NCBI GenBank assembly: GCA_003963305.1
Contig: RXJR01000017.1
Span: 62,001-126,000, forward strand
Reading direction: 5' to 3'
Length of the DNA stretch: 64,000 nucleotides
Source: Candidatus Melainabacteria bacterium
GTDB lineage: Bacteria; Cyanobacteriota; Vampirovibrionia; Obscuribacterales; Obscuribacteraceae
A program made the position numbers and the translations under genes. Positions 1 through 8,176 of the stretch are shown here, in pieces; within the stretch, counting starts at the first letter, position 1; the number at the start of each line of letters is the position of its first letter. Under the pieces are notes generated by a model, which saw only the letters and a list, made by a program, of their open reading frames with translations, had not been told where the DNA came from and did no database searches.

Positions 1-670
1 CAACTACTGCGTTTTCAGGCACTCTGCCGAAAAATTCTTCGCCTGTCTTGATGTCCACTATCGGCGTGCGGGGTGTGATGACTGTGCCCGCGCCGATGAC
101 AGCGTTCGCTTCTACTATACAGCCCTCGTAGATGCCGCAGCTGCCGCTTATGAAGGCATTGTCTTCGACAATTACGGGAGTGCCTTCAGGCGGCTCCAGA
201 ACGCCACCAATTATGGTGCCTGCGCCGATCTGCACATTCTTTCCAATGCGAGCGCATGAACCGACCAGTACGAGTGAATCTACCACGGCGCCCTCATCGA
301 CGTAAGCGCCTATGTTGACAAAGCTGGGTGCCATAATCACTACTTTCGGCGCTACGTAAGCACCTCTTCTCACGGAAGAATAAGGCACAATGCGGTGTGC
401 CTCAGCTGAGAACGTGCGCAGTGGAATTTTGTCAAAGAAATGCCCCTCATCCATTTTTTTTACTGGTGAGATGCGGAAATAAAGCAATATAGCCTTTTTT
501 ACCCAGGCATTGGTTTCCCATTTGCCTTTGATTTTCTCTACTACTTTGATCGTGCCCTGGTCTAACCCTTCCATGACCATGTCAATCAGCATCGTTGTTT
601 CAGGTGGTGTAGTTCTGGCTTCGAACAACTCGTCGATGCGTTTGGCAAGATCCGTGGGATCCTTTTTCAC
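1..670 (-). CDS. dapD: DapD-like tetrahydrodipicolinate N-succinyltransferase, 3' end beyond window
   Basis: Left-handed beta-helix acyltransferase predicted to acylate tetrahydrodipicolinate (succinyl-CoA donor in DapD) in lysine/meso-DAP synthesis, cytoplasmic. The frame is open to the window edge, so the C-terminus is missing. An N-terminal helical domain with WVKKAILLYFRI, then SVRRGAYVAPKVVIMAPSF and NIGAYVDEG, then hexapeptide repeats (VGSCARIGKNVQIGAGT, GGVLEPPEGTPVIVEDN) are typical of DapD rather than of the shorter DapH. The GTG start at 670 overlaps the upstream deacylase stop (GTGA), with GGAG about 8 nt before it, so the two are translationally coupled. It is clearly divergent from the second DapD at 17784. 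It may act on an acetylated rather than a succinylated intermediate; that is not decidable here. Confidence 0.85.
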   Translation of the reverse strand, partial: MKKDPTDLAKRIDELFEARTTPPETTMLIDMVMEGLDQGTIKVVEKIKGKWETNAWVKKAILLYFRISPVKKMDEGHFFDKIPLRTFSAEAHRIVPYSSVRRGAYVAPKVVIMAPSFVNIGAYVDEGAVVDSLVLVGSCARIGKNVQIGAGTIIGGVLEPPEGTPVIVEDNAFISGSCGIYEGCIVEANAVIGAGTVITPRTPIVDIKTGEEFFGRVPENAVV

Positions 671-1857
671 TTCCGGGTCTCCAGATGTTTGATCAATCTC
701 TTCGCTGTTTCGGCTAGCACCGCTGTTCCAATCCACAAACCTGATTCGTCCAGGTCGAATGTGTCGCTGTGATGACTGCGGCGGTCGCCTGCGATTTCTC
801 CACCGAGGAACATGAAAGCGCCCGGCACTACTTCTGCAAACATCGAGAAGTCTTCGCTCCAGGTACGTGGTTTGATGGCCAGGACATTGTCTGCACCAAT
901 CAAGTCGACGGCGGCCTGGCGCATTACTTCGGTTATCTCAGGGTCGTTTACGGTGGTCGGATATCCTAATTCATATTCGATTTTGTAGTCGCCACCCAGA
1001 ACACGAGCGATCGAGCAAGCACGTTCCAGCTCTTGTTGAATAAGATCGCGCACTTCTTTGCTGAATGTGCGGAATGTTCCTTCCAGAGTAACCGAGTCAG
1101 AGATGATGTTGCCTCTGACGCTCGAGCTGTGGAAAGAGCCAACGGTGACGATAGCAGGCTCGAGGGCCGATATCCTGCGGGAGACAATTTGTTGGATGCA
1201 GCCGACGACCTGCGCTGCTACAACCACTGCATCGACTGTGGTTTCGGGATAGGCTCCGTGCCCACCGCGTCCCATGATGGTGATAACGAAACTGTCGGCT
1301 GCTGCCATGACCGGTCCAGGAAGTATCCCAACTTTGCCCGCTGGAATCGTGGCATCCATGTGCAAACCGATGATCGCCTCGACGCCATTGAGCGCATCGT
1401 CTTCCAGCATCTTGTACGCGCCTGATTTGCCGTCTGAGTCGGCAAATTCTTCAGCTGGTTGCATGACCATGCGGATGCTGCCGCCCAGGTCTGCACTTTG
1501 ATTGGCCAGTATCTTGGCTGCGGCAAGCCCACAAGAAATGTGCGCATCGTGCCCACAAGCGTGCATCACACCTTTGTTTTTGGAGGCGTAGCTTTTCTGA
1601 TTTGCTTCATCAATCGGCAAACCGTCCATATCGGCGCGAATCGCTACTCTGGTGCCTTTGCCGATGTCGCCGATGACGCCTGTTTTGCCGACGCCGCGCT
1701 TGATTTTGTAACCAAGAGAGTCGAGCTTGTTAGCGGAAAGCTCCGCAGTTTTGGTCTCGTAGAAGCTTAATTCCGGCTCCGAATGCAGATGTCGGCGCAA
1801 TTCGACAATCTCGCCTTGCAATTTTTTCGCCTGGTCGAGCACTGAGGAGTTTGACAT
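667..1857 (-). CDS. M20D-family amidohydrolase (N-acyl-diaminopimelate/hippurate deacylase type)
   Basis: Zinc peptidase-fold deacylase of 396 aa, the usual length for the M20D group (N-acetyl-LL-DAP deacetylase, hippuricase, IAA-amino-acid hydrolase). Visible metal-site motifs are MHACGHDAH (about residues 97-105) and QPAEEFADSDG (about 132-142); the dimerisation lid domain contains GRGGHGAYPETTVDA. No signal peptide, so cytoplasmic. It is the first gene of a coupled pair with the DapD-like acyltransferase that starts inside its stop codon. This context suggests the acyl-DAP deacylation step of lysine/peptidoglycan precursor synthesis, although M20D specificity cannot be read from motifs and a general N-acyl amino acid hydrolase is possible. 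Confidence 0.85.
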   Translation of the reverse strand: MSNSSVLDQAKKLQGEIVELRRHLHSEPELSFYETKTAELSANKLDSLGYKIKRGVGKTGVIGDIGKGTRVAIRADMDGLPIDEANQKSYASKNKGVMHACGHDAHISCGLAAAKILANQSADLGGSIRMVMQPAEEFADSDGKSGAYKMLEDDALNGVEAIIGLHMDATIPAGKVGILPGPVMAAADSFVITIMGRGGHGAYPETTVDAVVVAAQVVGCIQQIVSRRISALEPAIVTVGSFHSSSVRGNIISDSVTLEGTFRTFSKEVRDLIQQELERACSIARVLGGDYKIEYELGYPTTVNDPEITEVMRQAAVDLIGADNVLAIKPRTWSEDFSMFAEVVPGAFMFLGGEIAGDRRSHHSDTFDLDESGLWIGTAVLAETAKRLIKHLETRK

Positions 1858-2013
1858 TAGTTGAACCTCAAAGGCATTTTTGTGTGTTGATGAGAATAGC
1901 TGATACGCACGCGGACTTACCGATTTCCGAAGATAGATTGCGCAGTGTCCCGGCGTCGAATCATCGGCGCGATCAATTTTCAGATTGAATTCTGTGTGCG
2001 CGAGATCGGTGTA

Positions 2014-2196
2014 TTACCGGTGCCCGCCGCCGCCCATACCGCCGCTCGGACGCCACTGTGCGAGAGCTTCTTCAACCGTTGTGATGGCTATTCTGCTAAC
2101 AAGCAAGCTCAATGCGTCGATTTGTTCTTCAGTAAATTGTGCGCCGGTTTCTTCTAGAGCGCGCCGTATTACACGTTCTGCTTCAGACTTGAGCAT
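2014..2196 (-). CDS. small conserved-looking protein with Gly/His-rich C-terminus
   Basis: A 60-residue protein. I place the start at the ATG at 2196 because a strong GGAGGA lies 6 nt upstream; the longer open frame to 2253 has no such site. The body (LKSEAERVIRRALEETG, then TEEQIDALSLLVSRIA) looks all-helical and amphipathic, and the end is a flexible GGMGGGGHR tail. No membrane segment or known motif recognised. It precedes the deacylase/DapD pair on the same strand but is about 150 nt away, so it may be a separate unit. Function unknown. Confidence 0.55.
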   Translation of the reverse strand: MLKSEAERVIRRALEETGAQFTEEQIDALSLLVSRIAITTVEEALAQWRPSGGMGGGGHR

Positions 2197-2334
2197 AACT
2201 TTCCTCCAACTGCAACTAATAACCTGCGGTCGAATCAGAGATCGCCGCGCCATGTGACGAAAGAGTTTAGCGCGAATTGCTGTGCGGTAGCGTACCGGTA
2301 GCTATGCTTTGCAACCAGGCATGCGTATTTAGAC

Positions 2335-3093
2335 TTAAGCGCGAACCCAGGTTTTGCCAAGCTGTGAGAATTGATTGACCAGGCGATTTAGCCATTGTTT
2401 AGCTGAAGCCAGAACGCCTGGCTTGTCTGATTCATCTGACTCTGCGTTTGGTTTGAATGCTTGTGTTTTCAGAGTTATGCGTTGAGCTTCGCGGTCCATA
2501 GCTTCTTGCAACAGCTCGCGCAGAGTATCAACTTCGACTGTCGACTTTCTGTTTTTTGCTCTGAGCGCGGGAATTCTCGACAAGCTAGGCTCCTTGCTCC
2601 AGACTCGGGGAGCGTGGCTGTCTGCTGAGCGTCTTGGATACTCTGGTCTTGCGTATTCGTCTTCGTCTAGAGCGGGCCAATCGAAGTTGCGTTCCAGGCT
2701 TCTTGTGTCGACTGAGCTGGCGCGGAAATCCCAGGCAAATGGAGTTCTGTCTGGTGTCGTTGTCATTTCAATCTCCTCGCTCGTTGATTTTGCAGTGAAA
2801 GCTGGTTTGAACTCTCCGTTTTGGAAGAGTAGAGGTCTGGCGCAGGTTTCAGCCTGGCTGCCCAGGTTGACGAAAAAGCGATTGCCGTCCGCCAGTTCGA
2901 CACCCTGTAGCGAGAGTGGGCGTTGCATCATGCGGCGTGACTGGTTCATCAATGTGAAGCCAGCCAGTTCGGGCACTCTCGCCGCTGTCTCTGCCTGGCT
3001 GTCGGATGACTCATAGAGCTCACTCATGCAATCGCTGAGATAAAGTCTTGTGCCGCGCAAATCCTTGAGTACGGAAGGAAGGGTCGATTGCAT
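2335..3093 (-). CDS. hypothetical protein, 252 aa
   Basis: Not recognised. No signal peptide or membrane segment. The N-terminal about 90 residues look globular (LKDLRGTRLYLSDCMSELY; GVELADGNRFFVNLGSQAE). The middle is polar and Arg/Pro/Glu-rich and probably disordered. The C-terminal third is helical (VDTLRELLQEAMDREAQRI) and ends in a short amphipathic segment (WLNRLVNQFSQLGKTWVRA). An AAGGTG-like ribosome site precedes the ATG. The 150 nt upstream carry an inverted repeat and a direct repeat (separate entry), suggesting its own regulation. Confidence 0.55.
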   Translation of the reverse strand: MQSTLPSVLKDLRGTRLYLSDCMSELYESSDSQAETAARVPELAGFTLMNQSRRMMQRPLSLQGVELADGNRFFVNLGSQAETCARPLLFQNGEFKPAFTAKSTSEEIEMTTTPDRTPFAWDFRASSVDTRSLERNFDWPALDEDEYARPEYPRRSADSHAPRVWSKEPSLSRIPALRAKNRKSTVEVDTLRELLQEAMDREAQRITLKTQAFKPNAESDESDKPGVLASAKQWLNRLVNQFSQLGKTWVRA

Positions 3094-3149
3094 CTGCCAT
3101 CACCTTGGAAGAAAAATCTTGTCGGGACTCTTGTATCTAATCCATGCCC

Positions 3150-3239
3150 TACTGACATTTCTCGTCAAACGTTGAAAAGCGGCAAAGGCGCCATATTTGA
3201 TGTCAGTAAGGGGGTAGCTTGTGCTTGACTAGGGGTAGC
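3150..3239. promoter_or_regulatory. paired repeats upstream of the 3093 start
   Basis: A perfect 9-bp inverted repeat, TACTGACAT (3150-3158) and ATGTCAGTA (3200-3208), with centres 50 bp apart, is followed by a direct repeat GGGGTAGC at 3211-3218 and 3232-3239, exactly 21 bp (two helical turns) apart. This layout fits protein binding sites controlling the minus-strand gene ending at 3093. No regulator is identified. Confidence 0.35.
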
Positions 3240-3240
3240 A

Positions 3241-3432
3241 TTAGACGCTGATAATAAATGCTCCAATTTGGCGATTGAGCTCGGTGTGGAATTCTTCGTG
3301 AAGCTGCGCCAGTGGTTGCGTCACTTGCTGCGAACTGCCTTCAATTGGCATTGCTAACTGCAAAATCCGCAACACTTCGCGCCTCTTGCTTATGTTGACA
3401 TCGCGCCTGAAATGCTTTAGGGCAATCTTCAT
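3241..3432 (-). CDS. possible small protein, weak
   Basis: A 63-codon open frame, helical and basic at the N-terminus (MKIALKHFRRDVNISKRREV), in an otherwise gene-free stretch between 3094 and 3870. I see no ribosome-binding site before the ATG and no family match. The rest of the interval (3433-3870) holds no recognisable gene or RNA, only the AAAGGAG ribosome site for the next gene just before 3871. Listed as a weak candidate. Confidence 0.15.
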   Translation of the reverse strand: MKIALKHFRRDVNISKRREVLRILQLAMPIEGSSQQVTQPLAQLHEEFHTELNRQIGAFIISV

Positions 3433-3870
3433 TGGCGCTAACGTCGCTATTTATGATTTCCTTATGATCCTGCTAATCTGCGTCCGATGGGGTTTTAAAG
3501 CATGTCTTGCCTGCCTCGTGTCTACCCCAAAAATATCTTTCCGAAATCCCGACAGGTATACGCTCGCAGCGCCCTGCCCGCGCGTCAGCCTGTGGTGATC
3601 AAGAGACAGTAGCTATTTCTAGCTCTATTAGAAGCTTTGTTGGCTTTCCAAGTGTAACTATGTATGTTTTAGACATTCTCTTCTAACTCAACTCAGGATT
3701 ACGTACTCCACACAGGTAGCTCTCCCTTCTCCTCAACACATACGGCACCGCACCTCTTGCAAAGGAAGTATGCGTTCGCCCATGTGATTGAAGCATTGAG
3801 ACAGCTAACGTAATCTTGAACAGACGGTGGTCGTTAACAACAACTCACTCGTCTCAGAAAGGAGCAAGTC

Positions 3871-4551
3871 ATGACTAAAAGGCGTGTAAGCCTGGTTTTT
3901 CGTTCTGCTTTCCGCCGGCTCCCCAAGATGTTGAGGCGAGTTTTCGGTCGCAGATGCCGGGATTGCAAGAAGACTCATCTGGAAGTCGAACGCAAGTTCA
4001 AGATTTCCGCCGACGAGTTTCGCGCTCTCCCTGCCCGTCTTCTCTCTCAAGGCTTTCAGTTGAACGGTCAGGTGTTCATGACGGACACGTTCCTGCCCGT
4101 TCAGGTTGAAGGCGACATGATGCGTATCCGTGTCGAGACCATGAACGACATCACCAAGACGATTCTCACGCGCAAGCAGTGGGTGACCGTCGGTGGTGAG
4201 CGTGAACGGCAGGAGACGGAACGCGAGACCAACGAGCTTGCTGCGGGATGTTTGCTGGAACTCGGCGAACGGCTCGCAGGTGCTCCGCTTCCGTCGTTCA
4301 GCAAGGACCGCGACATGTACAGTCGCCTTGCTGAGGACGAACACCACCAAATCGTTGTCGCGCTCGACACCGCGGAAGGGCTGGGGGACTACTCTGGTCA
4401 CTACATGGAAATCGAGCTTCTGGTACCCGTCGATGGCGATGTGCAAGCCGCAAGGCAGCAAATCGCTACCCTGGCAGCCAGTTTGCTTGGTGAAGAGCGT
4501 GCGTTCGAGCAGCTTTCCTACCAGGAGATGCTGAAGCGTTCCACGCGCTAA
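3871..4551 (+). CDS. CYTH-domain phosphohydrolase-like protein
   Basis: The CYTH fold (class IV adenylate cyclase / thiamine triphosphatase / inorganic triphosphatase) is indicated by the ExExK signature in LEVERKFKI at about residues 37-45, followed by alternating charged strands (MMRIRVET, KTILTRKQW, YMEIELLVP) that would line the triphosphate tunnel. At 226 aa it is slightly longer than a minimal CYTH protein because of a basic N-terminal extension of about 35 residues (FRSAFRRLPKMLRRVFGRR) with two cysteines. Expected activity is metal-dependent hydrolysis of a triphosphate; the substrate is unknown. AAAGGAG precedes the start. Hairpins at 4569-4625 separate it from the downstream AAA+ gene. 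Confidence 0.8.
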   Translation: MTKRRVSLVFRSAFRRLPKMLRRVFGRRCRDCKKTHLEVERKFKISADEFRALPARLLSQGFQLNGQVFMTDTFLPVQVEGDMMRIRVETMNDITKTILTRKQWVTVGGERERQETERETNELAAGCLLELGERLAGAPLPSFSKDRDMYSRLAEDEHHQIVVALDTAEGLGDYSGHYMEIELLVPVDGDVQAARQQIATLAASLLGEERAFEQLSYQEMLKRSTR

Positions 4552-4568
4552 CCAACCAAGTTCTATCA

Positions 4569-4625
4569 GGCGACTGGGTGTCGCCAATTCCCTGGAGCCG
4601 CTTACGTTAGGCGGCTTCTGTGTTT
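4569..4625 (+). terminator. two tandem hairpins after the CYTH gene
   Basis: GGCGAC/GTCGCC (4569-4585) and AGCCGC (4596-4601)/GCGGCT (4611-4616) form adjacent hairpins. The second is followed by TCTGTGTTT, a weak U-tract. Possibly a leaky terminator or processing site before the AAA+ gene. Confidence 0.45.
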
Positions 4626-4707
4626 CATCGGCCACTACGGCCTAGGCGGCGCTCACAGCGTTGCTGATTCTAAACCGCCGGATCAGACCGGCACAAAGGA
4701 GTCTGTT

Positions 4708-6150
4708 ATGTCTACTACCAAGAAAAGCAAGATGATCTTGCTCGACACCGAGCAAGTCAGTCCCCGTACCGAAGCCTTCATCGAGTACTTCGGTTCTCGC
4801 GTCATCGGTCAGCCTCAGGCGAATGCCATGGCTCAGATGATCTTCGAACGTTCCAACAGCCGTCTGCGCAACAAGAAGCAGCCGATCGCCGTCTGCGTCG
4901 CCATCGGTCCTTCGCGTACCGGTAAGTCGTACTCCGGCAAGGTGATTGCCGGCTTCATCCACAACGACGAAGACGCCGTCACCGTGCTCGAAGGCGCTGA
5001 CTACGTCGAGAAGCACCAGGTGCTCGACCTCAAGGGCGCGCCTCCCACCTACGTCGGCGGTCTGTCGGCCAAGGAGAAGGCGGAGCTCAAGCCGGAAGAC
5101 ACCGACCCGCGCTCGCGTATCAGCACCCACAACCTGCGCCGCGTCCGTCTGAACTCGAAGAGCGACATCAACGTCGTCATCATCAACGAGTTCGAGAAGG
5201 CGCACCACGACTTCTACAAGTTCTGGATGGGCGTCTTCGACAACGGCTCCGCTGTTCTCGGTGACGGCGAAATCGTCGACTTCACCAACACCATCTTCAT
5301 CCTGACCATGAACCTGGGCATGGACGAAGTGGAGCGGCTGGAGGAAGGCGGCATCGGCTTCATCGACCGCAAGCACAAGGCGACGCCCGAGGAGATCGAG
5401 GGCATCGTCACCAAGGCGATGAAGCAGCTCTACAAGAAGGAGTTCCGCAACCGTCTGGACGCCGTCGTGGTGTTCAAGCAGCACACCCGTGAAGACCTGC
5501 TCGGCATCGTCGACACGGAGCTGTCTCTGATCCAGCGTCGCAAGGAAGGAGCGCTCGAGGTCGGCGAAGCCTTCGAACTGGAGGTGGAAGCTTCGGCCCG
5601 GAAGTTCCTGCTCGATACCGCAATGGCCGACGGCGGCAGCGTCGCTGAGCTGAAGCGTGTGATCGAGAAGCACCTGGTGACGCTGGTCGACCGCGTCATG
5701 GACAACGGCCTGGTGGACTGCGGCGACAAGCTCGTTGTGTTCCACACCGAGGGCAAGGACAAGCTCTCGTTCGGGCTGCTCAAGGGCGAGGGCGACGTGG
5801 CTGAGGTGGACCGTATGGCTCAGCGTGGCGAGAGCCACAGCAAGGGCGATGCGGCTTCGTTCCAGCGCCGTCTGCACGCTGCCACCAGGGCGCACAAGAG
5901 CGGCGACAACCTGGCTGCCTACGCGGTGACTCTGGTCAGTGACTCGGCTGAGAAGCTGGGTCGGGCTGCCATCGCGCTGCAGCATGACCTGAAGGAGGTT
6001 TACGAGTTGACGATCGTGAACCAGTTCCTGCAGATGTCCGAGGCGCCGTTCATGGTCTCGGTCACCGTCCGCACCACCCCGGAGATGGCAGCGCTGATTG
6101 CCGAGAACAACCCGAAGGTGCAGGTGGTGAAGAAGGAGCGCAAGGGCTAA
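4708..6150 (+). CDS. stand-alone Clp/Hsp100 D2-type AAA+ ATPase with altered motifs
   Basis: The sequence follows the second AAA+ ring of ClpA/ClpB: RVIGQPQANAMAQ, Walker A GPSRTGKS (about residues 68-75), a pore loop GAPPTYVGG with the substrate-gripping Tyr, Walker B-like VVIINEFEKAH, sensor 1 LTMNLG and arginine-finger segment FRNRLDAVVVF. There is no N domain, D1 ring or M domain: 480 aa against about 860 for ClpB. The Walker B Asp is Asn (INEFEKA rather than LDEIEKA), and the sensor-2 GAR motif reads GSVAELKR, without that Arg. The last 120 residues match nothing I recognise. Likely a remodeller or threading ATPase, perhaps with slow ATPase. Codons are strongly C-ended compared with most neighbours. 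AAAGGAG precedes the ATG. Confidence 0.8.
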   Translation: MSTTKKSKMILLDTEQVSPRTEAFIEYFGSRVIGQPQANAMAQMIFERSNSRLRNKKQPIAVCVAIGPSRTGKSYSGKVIAGFIHNDEDAVTVLEGADYVEKHQVLDLKGAPPTYVGGLSAKEKAELKPEDTDPRSRISTHNLRRVRLNSKSDINVVIINEFEKAHHDFYKFWMGVFDNGSAVLGDGEIVDFTNTIFILTMNLGMDEVERLEEGGIGFIDRKHKATPEEIEGIVTKAMKQLYKKEFRNRLDAVVVFKQHTREDLLGIVDTELSLIQRRKEGALEVGEAFELEVEASARKFLLDTAMADGGSVAELKRVIEKHLVTLVDRVMDNGLVDCGDKLVVFHTEGKDKLSFGLLKGEGDVAEVDRMAQRGESHSKGDAASFQRRLHAATRAHKSGDNLAAYAVTLVSDSAEKLGRAAIALQHDLKEVYELTIVNQFLQMSEAPFMVSVTVRTTPEMAALIAENNPKVQVVKKERKG

Positions 6151-6279
6151 TCTGTGAATTCCCAGTCCGATTTACCTTCTCGAGCTGGAGGATTGCCCTT
6201 GAAAGCTTGTTTAACTGCATTGGCTCGGCTCCGACCGCGCTCTTGCTTAAGGTCACGTCAATGGCCGGAAGAAGAGCGC

Positions 6280-6312
6280 GGCGGGGTCAAACCCGCTGCC
6301 TTTTCTTCTTGA
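6280..6312 (+). terminator. Rho-independent terminator after the AAA+ gene
   Basis: GCGGG (6281-6285) pairs with CCCGC (6292-6296) across a short loop, followed by a T-rich run (TTTTCTTCTT at 6301). It separates the ATPase gene from the Tat-exported protein downstream. Confidence 0.55.
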
Positions 6313-6467
6313 TTTTTATTACTATAAAGGGTAGTGATAAATGCGATTCGTGCAAGATTAAAGCTGCGGAAGCGGTGGCGTGTAGGGTAATTCCCGGTCT
6401 CAATAGCATGCGATTCATGCATATTCAAAGCAGCGATTTTTTGAGTTCGTATCGCGGAGGTGTAGAG

Positions 6468-7013
6468 ATGACATTAGAACGCCGCAAATTTCTTCAACAG
6501 TTTACTGCAGCCTGTGGTGCGGGATTGGCTCGAATCATGGGATTTGGTATTGGTTCCGGGCTGATGTCGTCTTTGTCTGGTCCTAAGGCCGCGGCAGCCG
6601 AAGCTGTGGCACTGGGAGCCGGTTCCACCACGGTTCGAGCGCAGGTGCTGGCAGTAGTTGCGCGGCAGGCAATCAATGGAGCCCCCTGGAAGGAAATTTG
6701 TGCGGGTCCAATGCAGGTCAACAATATTTCGGTGGCGGAAGTGGAAACTGAGATTTTGCGACTCAAACGCCATACAGCTGACGGAAGTTGCTGGTGCGAT
6801 TCATGTAGAGAAAAACGAGAAGCAGTTGTGGCTCGTCACGAGGAAAAGCTGAACAGCGTGGCTCATTCGCAGGCGGCACCGTGTGTTTGTGTTGAGTGTC
6901 GTTCATTTGTCGGAACTTTCAACGTTCAACAGAGACAGGCGTTGGTCGAAGAGTTGAAAGCAAGTGGTTTGTATGTAACTGGTCAACTGCCCACAAGGTG
7001 GGGCGGTCCGTAG
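6468..7013 (+). CDS. Tat-exported protein with two CxCxxC motifs
   Basis: The start is set at 6468 because GGAGG lies 8 nt upstream and the N-terminus then becomes a twin-arginine signal peptide (ERRKFLQQFTAACGAG, hydrophobic stretch, small residues near PKAAAAEA). The mature part of about 135 residues holds two cysteine clusters with identical spacing, CWCDSC and CVCVEC, about 33 residues apart. This is typical of zinc or iron-sulphur/copper binding and consistent with folding before export. The segment between is helical and charged. I do not recognise the family. It stands alone between two terminators, so it is probably monocistronic. Confidence 0.65.
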   Translation: MTLERRKFLQQFTAACGAGLARIMGFGIGSGLMSSLSGPKAAAAEAVALGAGSTTVRAQVLAVVARQAINGAPWKEICAGPMQVNNISVAEVETEILRLKRHTADGSCWCDSCREKREAVVARHEEKLNSVAHSQAAPCVCVECRSFVGTFNVQQRQALVEELKASGLYVTGQLPTRWGGP

Positions 7014-7045
7014 TTTTCTTATATGCTTTAGTAGAATTCGTAAAA

Positions 7046-7097
7046 GTGAAAGGTGACAGAAATCTCGCTTGTTTGCGAAATCGCTGTCACCTTCACT
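7046..7097. terminator. bidirectional terminator between convergent genes
   Basis: AGGTGACAG (7051-7059) pairs perfectly with CTGTCACCT (7084-7092), with an inner TCGC/GCGA pairing. On the minus strand the hairpin is followed by TTTCACTTTTA. It ends the patatin gene, overlaps its stop region, and can serve the convergent plus-strand gene. Confidence 0.7.
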
Positions 7098-8100
7098 CTG
7101 CTGTGTTTCCTGCGATCAGGAGGCGGTAGAGGTCTTCGTAAGACCGGCTCGCTTCCCGGCAGAGTGCCAGCTTGTCACCGCTGAGGAGACCTGACCTGGC
7201 CAGCTGATCGACTGCAGCACTGAAGCCCGAGAGCACAGCCGCTTCCTTCTGCTTGCGAGTCAGAGAGAACTCCAGCGAACCTCCAAGGTGTTCAACCCGG
7301 GGCGCGATGAAGATTTCAGCAGTGCGATTGTTCGGGTTCAGCTTTTGCGAGATGCGCCCCGAAATCAGTCGACCAACGGCAAAGAGCGCGCGACGCTGAC
7401 GGGTCATTCCGCCTGAAACGTCGCAAGCAACGATGCGATTGGCGGGCGCCATGAAGTGACGCTGAACGATTCCAGTCGGGCAGTCACCGTAGTCGCTGAG
7501 CGCACCATCGAACAGTTGGCGTCCGCGGTACTCGATCGACTCCATAATGCCCGGCACAGCACAGCTGGCTCGAATTGCCAGACCGAGTGGGGCGGGCTTG
7601 TCGCTGATGCGAGTGGTGCGTCCCTTGTGAATCTGGAAAACACCGTGCGCGGTGAAGAGGATGTGATACTTGCCGCTCACAGCCATCGTCCAGAAGTTCT
7701 CGGGCCAGTCGGGCACGTGCTCATCGATGATGGCACCTAGCCCATCAGACTTCATGATTCCTTCGCGAATGGCGCGGCGCTCGATGGTCTTGGGGCGACG
7801 CGGCAGGTTGCTGCGAATCAGTTCGTAGAGAGTGCGGGTCTTGCTGAACAGTGTGGCGAAGTCGTAACTGATCACTTGTTCGACGAGCACTGGGGCTGGC
7901 ATTCCGCCGGCGTAGAGGGCGCTGATGATCGAACCACCAGAGACACCGCCGATAGATTTCCAGGTCTTCACACCGGCGGTATCGCACGCGAGAATCGCAC
8001 CGGCTCCGGTAAGGAACGCCCGAGTGCCTCCGCTGCCACACACGAGGTGCAGATTGGAGAGATTCGTCGCGTTCTTGTCGTGGTCTTGTATCGCGTTCAT
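7093..8100 (-). CDS. patatin-like phospholipase
   Basis: Patatin Ser/Asp-dyad lipid acyl hydrolase. The oxyanion loop CGSGGTRAF, nucleophile elbow GGVSGGS (G-x-S-x-G) and dyad motif FDGALSDYG are all present, so it should be active on phospholipids or acylglycerols. Start chosen at 8100 (MNAIQDHD) because GGAGGAG sits 7 nt upstream; the longer frame to 8178 lacks a ribosome site. The 335-aa protein has no signal peptide. The C-terminal third is basic and helical. Upstream at 8159-8176 lies a near-palindrome that may be an operator. Confidence 0.85.
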   Translation of the reverse strand: MNAIQDHDKNATNLSNLHLVCGSGGTRAFLTGAGAILACDTAGVKTWKSIGGVSGGSIISALYAGGMPAPVLVEQVISYDFATLFSKTRTLYELIRSNLPRRPKTIERRAIREGIMKSDGLGAIIDEHVPDWPENFWTMAVSGKYHILFTAHGVFQIHKGRTTRISDKPAPLGLAIRASCAVPGIMESIEYRGRQLFDGALSDYGDCPTGIVQRHFMAPANRIVACDVSGGMTRQRRALFAVGRLISGRISQKLNPNNRTAEIFIAPRVEHLGGSLEFSLTRKQKEAAVLSGFSAAVDQLARSGLLSGDKLALCREASRSYEDLYRLLIAGNTAE

Positions 8101-8158
8101 GACGAGCTCCTCCAATCTAGAGTGGTTGAATGAACGAGAGCTGCCCGTGTTAATACGT

Positions 8159-8176
8159 GACACCATTAGTGGTATC
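8159..8176. promoter_or_regulatory. near-palindromic site upstream of the patatin gene
   Basis: GACACCA-TTAG-TGGTATC: 7-bp arms with one mismatch around a 4-bp centre, about 60 nt upstream of the patatin start. Operator-like; no regulator assigned. The rest of 8177-8549 shows no gene, RNA or repeat that I can support. Confidence 0.3.

Noticed and set aside
4642-5985. 447-codon minus-strand frame under the AAA+ gene
   Set aside because: Highly Val/Leu/Asp-rich shadow composition opposite a gene with Walker and sensor motifs.
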